A stretch of 64,000 bases of DNA from Oerskovia turbata (GCF_000718325.1 NZ_JOFV01000001.1:1-64000), one strand, 5' to 3'; positions 34,423-43,587 are shown, counted from the first letter of the stretch. Notes: generated from the letters alone by a model not told the origin. A program made the numbers and translations.

Positions 34423-34612
34423 GGCTTCCTCCCCAGGAAAGTTGGCCGCCCTCGCTGTCGCGGGGCGTGCCACCAGTCTCTTCGGGGCGGGGGTGCGGGC
34501 ACATCGGCCCTCCGAACCATCCTCGGCGGGGGGCCTGTCCTCCCGGAGGATGACGGGCGCCCGTCGGATGGGGGACATCCCTTCCGGGACGCCCCTGAGC
34601 CGGGGGCAGGGT

Positions 34613-34801
34613 TCAGCGCGGGGCGTTGCGCTGGTGGTCGATGCGCTGCAGGTAGCGGATCTCGCGGAAGCCTACCGCCACGGCGACGAGCAGCGGGAAC
34701 CAGGCCCACGTGCGGCCCCTGAGCAGCGAGAACAGGCTCACCAGCCCGACGACGGCGCACCCGAGCACGGTCAGCAGGCTCGCCCAGCGGATGCTCTTCA
34801 T
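34613..34801 (-). CDS. Small two-span membrane protein coupled to TetR
   Basis: 62 residues with two hydrophobic segments (ASLLTVLGCAVVGLVSLF and AWFPLLVAVAVGF). Its ATG overlaps the stop of the upstream tetR gene by four bases, so both are made together. Function unknown; possibly a target or partner of the regulator. Confidence 0.7.
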   Translation of the reverse strand: MKSIRWASLLTVLGCAVVGLVSLFSLLRGRTWAWFPLLVAVAVGFREIRYLQRIDHQRNAPR

Positions 34802-35466
34802 ACGGTCCTCGGCTTCTCGGTTGGGCTCGCTGGTCCAGGGGGTGAGGCGGGGGCGAGCACGACGCCCTCGATGCTGCGGACCGCCATGCGCAGCGCGTCG
34901 CTGCGCGACGTGCAGTCCTCGGTCACGACCGACCACGCGTTGAACAGGGTCCACCAGAGCGTGCGCTGGTCCCACGAGACCGTGAGGGTCCGGTCGAACA
35001 CGCCGTCTCGCTGCCCGCGCTCGAACAGGTCGCGCACGGGGGCCTCGGCGGTGTCGCTCTCCTGCCAGAACGCCTCGTCGTCGGCGAGCAGCGGGTCGGC
35101 GAACAGCAGCATGTACCAGGGGCCGAGGTCGAAGTACTCGACCACGAGGCGGCGCAGGGCGGTCGCGGGGTCGCCGTCGTCGAGGCGCGCGGCGCGGATC
35201 GCGGCGCGCGTGCGGTCGAGGGCCTCGGCGCCGACGGCGCGCATGAGGTCGGCGCGCTCGGGGAAGTAGCGGTGCAGAGTGCTGCGCCCGACCTGGGCGG
35301 CCTGGGCGACCTCGCCGAGGGACGCCGCCTGGTTCGAGCTGAACACCGAGACCGCGGCGTCGAGGATCGCGCGCCGTGTCCGGGCGCGCGCGCCCGTGGC
35401 GGGGGCGTCGGGCGGGGTGCCGACGCTCGTCTCGTCCGGTGCGGCGTCGGTGTCGCTTGCTGTCAC
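34798..35466 (-). CDS. TetR-family repressor of the divergent ABC exporter
   Basis: 222 residues. Helix-turn-helix ASLGEVAQAAQVGRSTLHRY with TRRAILDAAVSVF before it. GTG start. It is divergent from a half-type ABC exporter only 55 bases away, with a dyad in between, the usual layout of drug efflux control. It is coupled to a small membrane protein gene downstream. Confidence 0.9.
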   Translation of the reverse strand: MTASDTDAAPDETSVGTPPDAPATGARARTRRAILDAAVSVFSSNQAASLGEVAQAAQVGRSTLHRYFPERADLMRAVGAEALDRTRAAIRAARLDDGDPATALRRLVVEYFDLGPWYMLLFADPLLADDEAFWQESDTAEAPVRDLFERGQRDGVFDRTLTVSWDQRTLWWTLFNAWSVVTEDCTSRSDALRMAVRSIEGVVLAPASPPGPASPTEKPRTV

Positions 35467-35511
35467 GTGCTCAGCGTAGCCGTCACGCGATGGGACGGGC
35501 CTTGTCTAAAA

Positions 35512-35529
35512 TGGGACACCCATGTTCCA
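35512..35529. promoter_or_regulatory. Candidate TetR operator at the ABC exporter start
   Basis: TGGGACA-CCCA-TGTTCCA is a dyad with one mismatch. A -10-like TAAAAT lies at 35507-35512 just before it, so the transcript would start within the dyad and very near the first ATG. Confidence 0.55.
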
Positions 35530-37468
35530 CTGGAGCATGGCCGACAACGACCCCGCGCCCACGACCCAGCCGGCCCCGACGGCCCGGGCGACCGGACCCA
35601 CGGACAACCCGACGACGGAGCCCAAGGGGCCGCTGCTCCCACGCCTCAAGATCCTCTGGACGTTCGTCACGCCTCACCGCAGGACGCTCGCCGTCGGACT
35701 CGCGCTGGGCCTCGGCGCGACGGCTGCGAGCCTCGCGACCCCCATGGTCACCAAGGCCGTGCTCGACACCCTGGGCACGGGCGCCTCGCTCGTCCCGGCC
35801 GTGAGCCTGCTGATCGGTCTGCTCGTCGTGGGCCTCGTCCTGGGGATGTGGCAGTGGATCCTGCTGGGCGCGCTCGCCGAGCGCGTCGTGCTCGACGCCC
35901 GCACCTCGATGGTCCGCCGCTTCTTCCGGGCCAAGGTCGGGGCGCTCGGGTCGCGCCCCACGGGCGAGCTCGTCACGCGCGTCACCTCGGACACGGTCCT
36001 GCTGCGCGAGGCCGCGTCGTCGAGCATCGTGAGCCTCGTCAACGGCGTCGTGAGCCTGGTCGGCACCGTCGTCCTCATGGCCGTCCTCGACATGGTGCTG
36101 CTCGGGACCACGCTCGCCGCGATCGTCGTCATCGGCATCCTCGTCGGCCTCCTCATGCCGCGGATCGCCAAGGCCCAGGAGCAGGCGCAGGAGTCCCTCG
36201 GCCGTCTCGGCGGCGTCCTCGAGGGCGGCCTGCGGGCCCTGCGCACCATCAAGGCGAGCCGCGCCGAGGAGCGCCAGATCGACCGCGTCGTCGCCGACGC
36301 GCAGGACTCCGCGCGCCACAACCTCAAGGCCGTCCGCACAGGGGCCGTCGCGTGGACCATCGCAGGCGGCGGCATCCAGCTCGCGATCATCGTGATCCTC
36401 GCGCTCGGGGCGTGGCGCGTCGACCAGGGGCTCCTCGCGGTCTCGAGCCTGGTCGCGTTCCTGCTCTACGCGTTCCAGATCGTCGACCCCGTCACGACCC
36501 TCACGCAGAACGTCACCGAGCTCCAGGCGGGTATCGCGGCCGCGGGCCGCATCCGCGAGGTCGAGGCCATCGAGACGGAGGAGCCCGAGCGCACCTCGGG
36601 CGCACCCGGGCGAGACGCCGCGGGGAGCCGCGTGCCGTCGTCGGGCCCGGGGACCTCGCTGCCCGACGGCGCCGCGCACCACCCCCCGCACCTCGCCGCC
36701 GCGGAGGCCGAGCCGCCCGTGCTCGCGTTCCAGGACGTCACAGCGCGCTACCTGCCCGGCGGCGAACCCGTCGTGCGTGACCTGACGTTCGAGGTTCCTC
36801 GACGAGGGCAGGTCGCGATCGTCGGGCCGTCGGGCGCGGGGAAGACCACGACCTTCTCGCTGCTCCTGCGCTTTCTCCAGCCCGAGTCAGGGACGCTGCT
36901 GCTCGACGGTCGGCCGTACTCCGACTACACGTTCGACGAGGTGCGCTCACGCATCGCGTACGTCGAGCAGGAGACGCCCGTCGTGCCCGGCACGATCCGC
37001 GAGAACCTCCGCCTCTCCGACCCCGCCGCGTCCGAGGATGCCATGTGGGACGCGCTCGCCAAGGTGCGTCTGGACGCCAAGGTGCGCTCGCTCGCCGACG
37101 GGCTCGACACGTCGCTCGTCGGGACCACGGTCTCGGGCGGCGAACGCCAGCGCGTCGCCCTCGCCCGCGCGGTGCTGCACGCGCCCGAGGTCCTGCTGCT
37201 CGACGAGGCCACGGCCCAGGTCGACGGCCTCACCGAGGCCGCCGTCCACGCCGTGATCGAGGACCTGTCGCAAGACCGCGCCGTCGTGACGATCGCCCAC
37301 CGGCTCTCGACCGTGATCGACGCCGACCAGATCCTCGTCATGGAGGACGGGCGCGTGCGGGCGCGCGGCACGCACGCCGAGCTGCTCGCGACCGACGAGC
37401 TGTACTGCGACCTCGTGGCCGCGCTGCGGATCTCGACCGAGGCGTCCGCGGGGGTCGAGGTGCTCTGA
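35522..37468 (+). CDS. ABC exporter, fused membrane and ATPase domains
   Basis: 648 residues. A six-helix ABC transporter membrane domain (about 45-330) is joined by a Pro/Ala-rich linker of some 50 residues to an ATPase domain. The ATPase has Walker A VGPSGAGKTTT, signature TVSGGERQR, Walker B VLLLDEAT and switch His in VVTIAHRLS. It works as a dimer for drug or lipid efflux. The start may be the ATG at 35522 (nearly leaderless) or at 35537, which has TGGAGC before it. The TetR across the gap is its probable repressor. Confidence 0.92.
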   Translation: MFHWSMADNDPAPTTQPAPTARATGPTDNPTTEPKGPLLPRLKILWTFVTPHRRTLAVGLALGLGATAASLATPMVTKAVLDTLGTGASLVPAVSLLIGLLVVGLVLGMWQWILLGALAERVVLDARTSMVRRFFRAKVGALGSRPTGELVTRVTSDTVLLREAASSSIVSLVNGVVSLVGTVVLMAVLDMVLLGTTLAAIVVIGILVGLLMPRIAKAQEQAQESLGRLGGVLEGGLRALRTIKASRAEERQIDRVVADAQDSARHNLKAVRTGAVAWTIAGGGIQLAIIVILALGAWRVDQGLLAVSSLVAFLLYAFQIVDPVTTLTQNVTELQAGIAAAGRIREVEAIETEEPERTSGAPGRDAAGSRVPSSGPGTSLPDGAAHHPPHLAAAEAEPPVLAFQDVTARYLPGGEPVVRDLTFEVPRRGQVAIVGPSGAGKTTTFSLLLRFLQPESGTLLLDGRPYSDYTFDEVRSRIAYVEQETPVVPGTIRENLRLSDPAASEDAMWDALAKVRLDAKVRSLADGLDTSLVGTTVSGGERQRVALARAVLHAPEVLLLDEATAQVDGLTEAAVHAVIEDLSQDRAVVTIAHRLSTVIDADQILVMEDGRVRARGTHAELLATDELYCDLVAALRISTEASAGVEVL

Positions 37469-37490
37469 GACCCGTCAGGGCGCACGGCAC

Positions 37491-37546
37491 GAGATGCTGC
37501 TCGTCGTCGGTCGACGGCCCGCCCGGGCGACGACGAGGACCATCTC
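37491..37546. terminator. Hairpin between ABC exporter and LLM gene
   Basis: GAGATG pairs with CATCTC at the ends and CTCGTCGTC with GACGACGAG inside, in the short gap between two convergent genes. Confidence 0.6.
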
Positions 37547-37559
37547 GGCGGGGTCGGGC

Positions 37560-38447
37560 TCAGCCGAGCTGCGCGAGCCCCTCGACCGCGATCCTCTCGA
37601 ACGTCGCCTGGTCGGCCGCGAACTGCGAGTCGGCGACCGGCCAGTGCAGGACGATCTCCGTGATCCCCTGCTCGCGGTACGCGGCCGCGGTCCGCACGAA
37701 CGCCTCGACCGAGTCGAGCGGGCGGTCCGGCGTGAAGCCCGTCAGGAGGATGCGCTCGATGCCGCGCGGGTCGCGGCCCGCCTCGGCGCACGTTGCCTCG
37801 AGCCGGGCCACCTGGGCGCCCACGGCGGCACGCGAGGCGGCCGGTGTCCCGTCCTCCCCGACGGCGGCGTCGCCCGTCGTGACCCATGCCTGCCCGTAGC
37901 GGGCGGCCAGCCGCAGCCCGCGGGGCCCGGTCGCGGCGATCGCGAACGGGATGCGCGGCGACTGGACCGGGCCGGGGATCGTCCGGGCCTCGTGCGCGCG
38001 GTAGTGCCCCTCGTCGTGCGTGACGGCGGGCTCGGTGAGCAACCGGTCGAGCAGCGCCGTGAAGTCCCGCAGCCGGTCGGCGCGCTCGCGCGCCGACCAT
38101 CCGCTGCGACCCAGGACCGTCGCGTCGAACCCTGTGGTGCCGGCGCCGAGCCCGAGGGTGATGCGACCGTCCGACAGGTCGTCGAGGGTCATGAGGTCCT
38201 TGGCGAGCGTCACGGGCTCGCGGAAGTTCGGCGAGGTCACGAGGGTCCCGAGCCGCATCCGCTCGGTGACCCCGGCCGCCGCCGCGAGCGTGGGCAGCGC
38301 ACCGAACCAGGGGCCGTCGCGGAAGGTCCGCCACGACAGGTGGTCGTACGTGTACGCCGCGTGGAACCCCAGGTCCTCGGCACGGCGCCAGACGTCGCGC
38401 CCCTCGGACCAGCGGTAGATCGGCAGGATCACGGTGCTCAGTCGCAT
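37560..38447 (-). CDS. LLM-class F420/FMN-dependent oxidoreductase
   Basis: 295 residues. Luciferase-like barrel with AAYTYDHLSWRTF, RMRLGTLVTSPNFREPVTLA, LDDLSDGRITLGLGAGTTGF and IAATGPRGLRLAARYGQAW. Shorter than the oxygenase at 12333 and closer to F420-type reductases. Substrate unknown. Alone on its strand. Confidence 0.88.
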   Translation of the reverse strand: MRLSTVILPIYRWSEGRDVWRRAEDLGFHAAYTYDHLSWRTFRDGPWFGALPTLAAAAGVTERMRLGTLVTSPNFREPVTLAKDLMTLDDLSDGRITLGLGAGTTGFDATVLGRSGWSARERADRLRDFTALLDRLLTEPAVTHDEGHYRAHEARTIPGPVQSPRIPFAIAATGPRGLRLAARYGQAWVTTGDAAVGEDGTPAASRAAVGAQVARLEATCAEAGRDPRGIERILLTGFTPDRPLDSVEAFVRTAAAYREQGITEIVLHWPVADSQFAADQATFERIAVEGLAQLG

Positions 38448-38552
38448 GGCCCGACCCTACGGTGCCGCGGGCCGCCGGGTCCGGCTCGAACCGCGCCGCC
38501 GAGGTGTGATGTGCTGTCCGGAGCTTCGTCCACGCACCACCGGAGGTTCCTC

Positions 38553-39149
38553 ATGGCTGTCGTCGTCAACGTGTCCCACCGCTTCCCGCGCACGGGATCG
38601 CGCGCCGAGCAGCTCGCTGTCGTCCGTGGCGACTGGCCCGTGCCCGAGGTCGACACCCCTGAGGCCTTCGCCGACTCCGACGACGCGCAGGAGCTCCTCG
38701 ACGCGGCGGACGTCCTGATCGCGGCGGCGGGCAACGAGGTCGTCGACGTCCAGCGCATCACGGGGCTCCAGGTCGACGAGGGCGGGCACGTGCGCTTCGA
38801 GACGGTCGACGAGCCGGTCCTCGTGGGGATGATCGGGCAGCGCCTGCGGCCGGGGGCTGCCTGGGAGCCGGGCGAGAGCTGGCCCGTGAAGCTCGCCGAA
38901 GCGACGGGGGCCGTGAGCGAGTACCTCGACCTCGTGGGGGGACCGGTCCGGGAGGAGCCCGCACCGGTGGCTGCCGGCGCACCCGAGGCCGCGGGCGCAC
39001 CGGAGGGCGCGGCCTCGGCGACGGCAGGCGACCCGTCCGACGATCTCGAGCTCGGCGGGTTCCGCCTCGCCCTGGGCGCTGACGGGAACCTCGTGGTCAC
39101 GGCCCCGGCGGGCCGTTCGGTGACCGTGCTGGCTGCGCGCGAGGCGTGA
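38553..39149 (+). CDS. Uncharacterised acidic protein
   Basis: 198 residues. CGGAGG seven bases before the ATG fixes the start. The N-terminal 110 residues look like a folded alpha/beta domain (VSHRFPRTGSRAEQLAVVRG, AADVLIAAAGNEVVDVQ); an Ala/Pro-rich linker with AAGAPE repeats follows, and the last 30 residues form a small beta-like end (GFRLALGADGNLVVTAP). No signal peptide or membrane segment. I do not recognise it. Confidence 0.7.
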   Translation: MAVVVNVSHRFPRTGSRAEQLAVVRGDWPVPEVDTPEAFADSDDAQELLDAADVLIAAAGNEVVDVQRITGLQVDEGGHVRFETVDEPVLVGMIGQRLRPGAAWEPGESWPVKLAEATGAVSEYLDLVGGPVREEPAPVAAGAPEAAGAPEGAASATAGDPSDDLELGGFRLALGADGNLVVTAPAGRSVTVLAAREA

Positions 39150-39207
39150 GCCGGGGCGTGCGGGAGCGCGACCACAGCACGCGTGGCGACGTGGCAAGGT
39201 GGACGCC

Positions 39208-40137
39208 ATGACGATCGACCTCCGCATCTTCACCGAGCCCCAGCAGGGCGCCACCTACGACGACATCCTCGCGGTCGCGCGCGCGACCGAGGAGCTCGAC
39301 TTCGACGCCTTCTTCCGCTCCGACCACTACCTCGTCATGGGGGACGGCGACGGGCTGCCCGGACCGACCGACGCCTGGACCACGCTCGCGGGCCTCGCGC
39401 GCGAGACGAGCCGCATCCGCCTGGGCACGCTCGTGTCGTCGGCGACGTTCCGCCACCCGGGCGTCCTCGCGATCCAGGTCGCGCAGGTCGACCAGATGTC
39501 GGGCGGCCGCGTCGAGCTGGGCCTGGGCGCGGGCTGGTTCCCGCAGGAGCACTCGGCGTACGGCATCCCGTTCCCGGCCAAGCGGTTCGGGCTCCTCGAG
39601 GAGCAGCTCGCGGTGATCACCGGGCTGTGGGAGACGCCCGTGGGGGAGCGGTTCGACTTCGCGGGGGAGCACTACACGCTCACGGACTCCCCGGCGCTGC
39701 CCAAGCCTGCGCAGTCGCGCGTGCCGGTCATCGTGGGTGGTCACGGACCGCGTCGCACCCCGGCGCTCGCGGCGCGCTACGCGACCGAGTTCAACGTCGC
39801 GTTCCCCGACCCGGGCGTGCTGGGCGACCGCATCGAGAACGTGCGCGTGGTGTGCCAGGACGCGGGTCGCGACCCCGACGACCTGATCTGCTCGGCGGCG
39901 TTCGTGGTGTGCGTGGGCAAGGACGAGGCCGAGTTCCGGCGTCGCGCCGAGGCGATCGGCCGCGCCCCCGAGGAGCTGCGGGTCAACGGCATCGCGGGTA
40001 CGCCCGCCGAGGCCGCGGACAAGCTCGCGGCCGCGAGCGAGCAGGGCGCGACGCGCTTCTACCTGCAGGTCCTGGACCTCGCGGACCTCGACCACCTGGA
40101 GCTCGTCGCGCGCGAGGTGAGGCCTCAGGTGAGCTGA
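39208..40137 (+). CDS. LLM-class F420-dependent oxidoreductase
   Basis: 309 residues. Barrel motifs AFFRSDHYLVMGDGDGLPGP, RIRLGTLVSSATFRHPGVLA, VDQMSGGRVELGLGAGWFPQ and VPVIVGGHGPRRTPALAARY are those of F420-dependent actinobacterial LLM enzymes. The ATG (with AAGGTGG upstream) is preferred to a GTG nine bases earlier. Substrate unknown. Confidence 0.9.
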   Translation: MTIDLRIFTEPQQGATYDDILAVARATEELDFDAFFRSDHYLVMGDGDGLPGPTDAWTTLAGLARETSRIRLGTLVSSATFRHPGVLAIQVAQVDQMSGGRVELGLGAGWFPQEHSAYGIPFPAKRFGLLEEQLAVITGLWETPVGERFDFAGEHYTLTDSPALPKPAQSRVPVIVGGHGPRRTPALAARYATEFNVAFPDPGVLGDRIENVRVVCQDAGRDPDDLICSAAFVVCVGKDEAEFRRRAEAIGRAPEELRVNGIAGTPAEAADKLAAASEQGATRFYLQVLDLADLDHLELVAREVRPQVS

Positions 40138-40149
40138 CGTCGGCCTCCT

Positions 40150-40200
40150 GCCCGACGGCGGAGCGCACCTTCTTCCCGAGGGTGCGCTCCGCCGTCGGGC
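40150..40200. terminator. Perfect 20-bp hairpin after the LLM gene
   Basis: GCCCGACGGCGGAGCGCACC and its exact complement GGTGCGCTCCGCCGTCGGGC flank an 11-base loop. It is 12 bases after the LLM stop. The arm begins with the same GCCCGACGGCG sequence as the hairpins at 5985 and 50551. Between it and the next start (40354) I see only a G/C-rich leader. Confidence 0.85.
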
Positions 40201-40353
40201 GCGTCGTGGTGCGAGGCGGGCGCGAGCGCGGTGACGGGCTGGGGGCGTGGGACGGGGCTGTCCACGCCCTACCGGCCGGTAACGGGCGGGGCGGGGGCGG
40301 CAGTACCCTTCCCTTCGGCACTTCACCAGAACTTCACGAACGGAGCCCCCCTC

Positions 40354-41667
40354 ATGGCAGCACTCGGCTGGAAGATCCACGGAGACGGGAAGCGCGTCGA
40401 ACCCGGCGCCGTGGTCAGCACCGACGAGCGCCTGAGCTGGCCCCGCACGATCGGGATCGGCATGCAGCACGTCGTCGCGATGTTCGGCGCGACGTTCCTC
40501 GTCCCGCTCCTGACGGGCTTCTCGCCCGCGACGACGCTGTTCTTCTCCGCGATCGGGACCATCGGGTTCCTGCTCGTCACGCGCAACCGTCTCCCCAGCT
40601 ACCTCGGGTCGAGCTTCGCGTTCATCGCCCCCATCACCGCCGCGACCGCCTCCGGGGGGCAGTCGGTCGCCGTCGGCGGGATCCTCGTCACCGGTGTGGT
40701 GCTCGCGCTCATCGGCGTCGTGGTGCACTTCGCGGGACCGCGCTGGATCGACCTGACCATGCCGCCCATCGTGACCGGCACGATCGTCGCGCTCATCGGC
40801 CTCAACCTGGCCCCCGCAGCCTGGAACAACTTCCAGCAGTTCCCCGTCACGGCCGTCATCACGCTGGCCTCGATCATCCTCATCACCGTGCTGTTCAAGG
40901 GCATCGTCGGGCGCCTCGCGATCCTGCTCGGCGTGGTCGTCGGCTACGTCGCGGCCTGGATCCAGGGCGAGGTCGACTTCGCCCCGGTGCGCGACGCGTC
41001 GTGGTTCGGCTTCCCCGAGTTCGTGACGCCGACGTTCGACGTCGCCGTGCTCGGCCTGTTCGTCCCGGTCGTGCTCGTGCTCGTCGCGGAGAACGTCGGC
41101 CACGTGAAGTCCGTCGCGGCCATGACGGGCAAGAACCTCGACGACCTCACGGGCCGCGCCCTGTTCGCCGACGGCCTCGCGACGACGTTCGCGGGCATCG
41201 GTGGCGGCTCGGGCACCACGACGTACGCCGAGAACATCGGCGTCATGGCGGCCACGCGCGTCTACTCGACCGCGGCCTACTGGGTCGCCGGCGCCACGGC
41301 CCTGCTGCTGAGCATGTCGCCCAAGTTCGGTGCGCTCATCGCGACCATCCCCGCGGGAGTGCTGGGCGGTGCGACGACCATGCTCTACGGCATGATCGGC
41401 ATCCTCGGCGCGCGCATCTGGGTGCAGAACAAGGTCGACTTCTCCGACCCGGTCAACCTGACCACGGCGGCCGTCCCGCTCATCGTCGGCATCGCGAACT
41501 TCACGTGGGTCGTCGGCGACGTGACGTTCGAGGGCATCGCCCTGGGTACGGCGTCGGCCCTCGTGATCTACCACCTCATGCGCAACATCGCCCGGTGGCG
41601 CGGGACGTCCCAGGAGCCCGCGAGCCCGGCGTCGGTGCCGGGCGGCACGGAGATGGCGGACCGCTGA
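40354..41667 (+). CDS. NCS2 family uracil/xanthine permease
   Basis: 437 residues, about 13-14 membrane segments. The NCS2 signature lies at AENVGHVKSVAAMTGKNLDD and GGGSGTTTYAENIGVMAATR. The start MAALGWKIHGDG has GGAG eight bases upstream and is followed by SWPRTIGIGMQHVVAMFGAT, typical of uracil permeases (UraA/RutG side of the family). Proton-coupled nucleobase uptake is expected. Confidence 0.92.
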   Translation: MAALGWKIHGDGKRVEPGAVVSTDERLSWPRTIGIGMQHVVAMFGATFLVPLLTGFSPATTLFFSAIGTIGFLLVTRNRLPSYLGSSFAFIAPITAATASGGQSVAVGGILVTGVVLALIGVVVHFAGPRWIDLTMPPIVTGTIVALIGLNLAPAAWNNFQQFPVTAVITLASIILITVLFKGIVGRLAILLGVVVGYVAAWIQGEVDFAPVRDASWFGFPEFVTPTFDVAVLGLFVPVVLVLVAENVGHVKSVAAMTGKNLDDLTGRALFADGLATTFAGIGGGSGTTTYAENIGVMAATRVYSTAAYWVAGATALLLSMSPKFGALIATIPAGVLGGATTMLYGMIGILGARIWVQNKVDFSDPVNLTTAAVPLIVGIANFTWVVGDVTFEGIALGTASALVIYHLMRNIARWRGTSQEPASPASVPGGTEMADR

Positions 41668-41674
41668 CCCTGGT

Positions 41675-41724
41675 GCCGCAGCCGAGGCCGGTCCGGCCCC
41701 CCTCGGGCAGACCTCGGCTGCGGC
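41675..41724. terminator. Hairpin between convergent permease and GNAT genes
   Basis: GCCGCAGCCGAGG (41675-41687) and CCTCGGCTGCGGC (41712-41724) are perfect 13-base arms in the short gap between two convergent genes. Confidence 0.75.
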
Positions 41725-41743
41725 AGCCGGAGACCGGCCAGCT

Positions 41744-42352
41744 CTAGAGCTTGAGCCCCAGCACGTAGCCCTCGTCCGTCGGCACGCGTTCGAGGCCGAG
41801 GTGCTCGTAGAAGCCGATCGCCGACGTGTTGGTCTCCGAGACACCCAGGTGGACCCCCTGGACGCCACGTTTCCGGAGCGCGTCGAAGAGCACCTCGAGC
41901 AGGCGCCGCCCGTTGCCTCCGCCCTGGGCCGCGGGCAGCAGGTCGACGTGGAGGTGCGCGGGGAAGAGGTCGAGCACCGCGCGCTCGGCGGTCGACGGGG
42001 AGTGCAGGGTCTGCACGAGGCACGCGTCGTCGGTGTCCGAGGGGAAGGAGCCGATCGGGTAGCGGGCACGCAGGGCCGGCCACCAGTCCCGCGCGCAGCG
42101 TTCCTCGAACGCCGCCGTGTCGACCGTGCCGACGACGTACCCGAGCGCACCCGTCCCGTCGTCGACCACGAACGCGAGCTCCGGCTCGAACGCCAGGTAC
42201 GCCCCGAGGTAGATCTCACCGAGCAACCGGGGGTCGCGATACCTCGCCGTGGCGTCGCCGCCGTCGTCGCCGGTCCGCAGACAGATGTCGTACAGGCGGT
42301 CGACCTCGCGAGGGTCGGTGGTGCGAGCTGGGCGGATCGGGAGGGAGACCAT
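41744..42352 (-). CDS. GNAT family N-acetyltransferase
   Basis: 202 residues. RPARTTDPREVDRLYDICLR begins the domain. The acetyl-CoA-binding A motif reads LLPAAQGGGNGRRLLEVLFD, followed by GVHLGVSETNTSAIGFYEHL. Some members of this layout are small-molecule or protein acetyltransferases; the substrate is unknown. The 107 bases upstream to 42459 contain no gene. Confidence 0.85.
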   Translation of the reverse strand: MVSLPIRPARTTDPREVDRLYDICLRTGDDGGDATARYRDPRLLGEIYLGAYLAFEPELAFVVDDGTGALGYVVGTVDTAAFEERCARDWWPALRARYPIGSFPSDTDDACLVQTLHSPSTAERAVLDLFPAHLHVDLLPAAQGGGNGRRLLEVLFDALRKRGVQGVHLGVSETNTSAIGFYEHLGLERVPTDEGYVLGLKL

Positions 42353-42459
42353 CGTGTGCCGGACCGTTCGAGAGCAGGGAGAAGGATGCGCCGCGCCCAG
42401 ACAGTAGTCGCGAACCCGGCGCAGGGCCACCGGGGTCGGCGTGCTGCCGGGGAGCACGG

Positions 42460-43149
42460 TCAGCCTCCGACGGCGGGGGCCTCGTCGGCGGGTGCCTCTT
42501 CGACGGGCGGTGCCGGCGGGACGTAGGCCGCCCGCGGCGTGATGGTCTCGACCCCGACGCACTTCGCCGGGTTCACGAGCGGCACCGCGGGGTCGATCTC
42601 CACGAGCTCCTCGTCCACGAGGTTCACGAAGTTCTCGCCCAGCACGAGGTCGACGCCCGCGTCGACCCGGTCGTCGAGGACGAGCACCGGGTCCTGGTAG
42701 TGGGCCGCGAGCGTGTACGCCTGCGCGATCCCGGCAGCGCCGAACGAGATCTGGGTGCTGCGCTGCGTCGTGTTCTTGCCTTGTGGCGTCTTCAGGTCGC
42801 CGACCATGGTGACGGTGAAGCCACGGTTCTCGAGGATCTGCCGGTTGGCCGCGGCCATCCCGCCCTTGCCCGAGGCGTTGAAGATCCGGACCTGCACCTC
42901 GCTGTAGGGGATCGGCAGCGTGCCTTCGGCCACGCAGGGGGCCTTCACGTCGGCGATGGCGTCGTCGACCTTGGGCGAGCTGAACGTGCGGTCGAACGGC
43001 GGTTCCACGGCGCCCGTGTAGACGGCGAGGGCGCCGATGCCGGTGATCGCGAGGAACGCGACGAGCAGCCCGAAGACCACGGCCTGTCGCTCGTGCATGT
43101 GCCGTCGACGGACGGATCGAGAGGGGTCGGAGCCGGGCTGCGTGGTCAC
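42460..43149 (-). CDS. LytR C-terminal domain membrane protein
   Basis: 229 residues. One N-terminal membrane segment (about 24-47) is followed by an extracytoplasmic LytR_C domain with VRIFNASGKGGMAAANRQIL and ENRGFTVTMVGD. Such proteins occur with cell-wall polymer ligases of the LCP group but lack their catalytic domain. GTG start. The upstream VapB-like gene is separated by nine bases, so the two are probably co-transcribed. Confidence 0.85.
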   Translation of the reverse strand: MTTQPGSDPSRSVRRRHMHERQAVVFGLLVAFLAITGIGALAVYTGAVEPPFDRTFSSPKVDDAIADVKAPCVAEGTLPIPYSEVQVRIFNASGKGGMAAANRQILENRGFTVTMVGDLKTPQGKNTTQRSTQISFGAAGIAQAYTLAAHYQDPVLVLDDRVDAGVDLVLGENFVNLVDEELVEIDPAVPLVNPAKCVGVETITPRAAYVPPAPPVEEAPADEAPAVGG

Positions 43150-43158
43150 GCCAGAAAC

Positions 43159-43470
43159 CTACCCGACCGCGGGGGCGTTGAGCATGAGCACACGAGCGTG
43201 CAGGATGGCCCGCTGCTGCAGTGCTGCGCGGACGGCCCGGTGCAGGCCGTCCTCGAGATAGAGCACCCCCTGGTACTCCACGACGTGCGCGAAGAGGTCA
43301 CCATAGAACGTCGAGTCCTCCGAGAGCAGGTTGTCGAGGTTCAAGGTCCGCTTGGTCGTCACGAGCTCGTCGAGCCGGACCTGCCGGGGCGGGACGCTGG
43401 ACCAGTCCTTGGGCGTGACCAACCCGTGATCCGGATACGGGCGCCCGTCACCCACGGCCTTGAAGATCAT
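43159..43470 (-). CDS. Small conserved actinobacterial protein, VapB-antitoxin-like
   Basis: 103 residues. The sequence (PYPDHGLVTPKDWSSVPPRQ, VRLDELVTTKRTLNLDNLL, GLHRAVRAALQQRAILHARV) belongs to a conserved actinobacterial group that databases commonly label VapB-like antitoxin. No toxin gene is beside it and the neighbour is a LytR_C protein, so the antitoxin label is doubtful. The middle phrase EYQGVLYLEDGLHR resembles a ParB/Srx-type nucleotide or DNA contact loop, which is only a guess. Confidence 0.7.
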   Translation of the reverse strand: MIFKAVGDGRPYPDHGLVTPKDWSSVPPRQVRLDELVTTKRTLNLDNLLSEDSTFYGDLFAHVVEYQGVLYLEDGLHRAVRAALQQRAILHARVLMLNAPAVG

Positions 43471-43587
43471 GCGGGCCAGTCTAGGGGGACGCCTCGGCGG
43501 GGTGCTGCGGATCGTGCCCCGGTGCCCCACAACTCCACAGGCCCCGCACATCCGGCCGTCACCACCCGGTCGGGATCCGGGACCCCG

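Noticed and set aside
43159..43470. Type II toxin-antitoxin locus
   Set aside because: No toxin gene is adjacent on either side; only the VapB-like protein is present.
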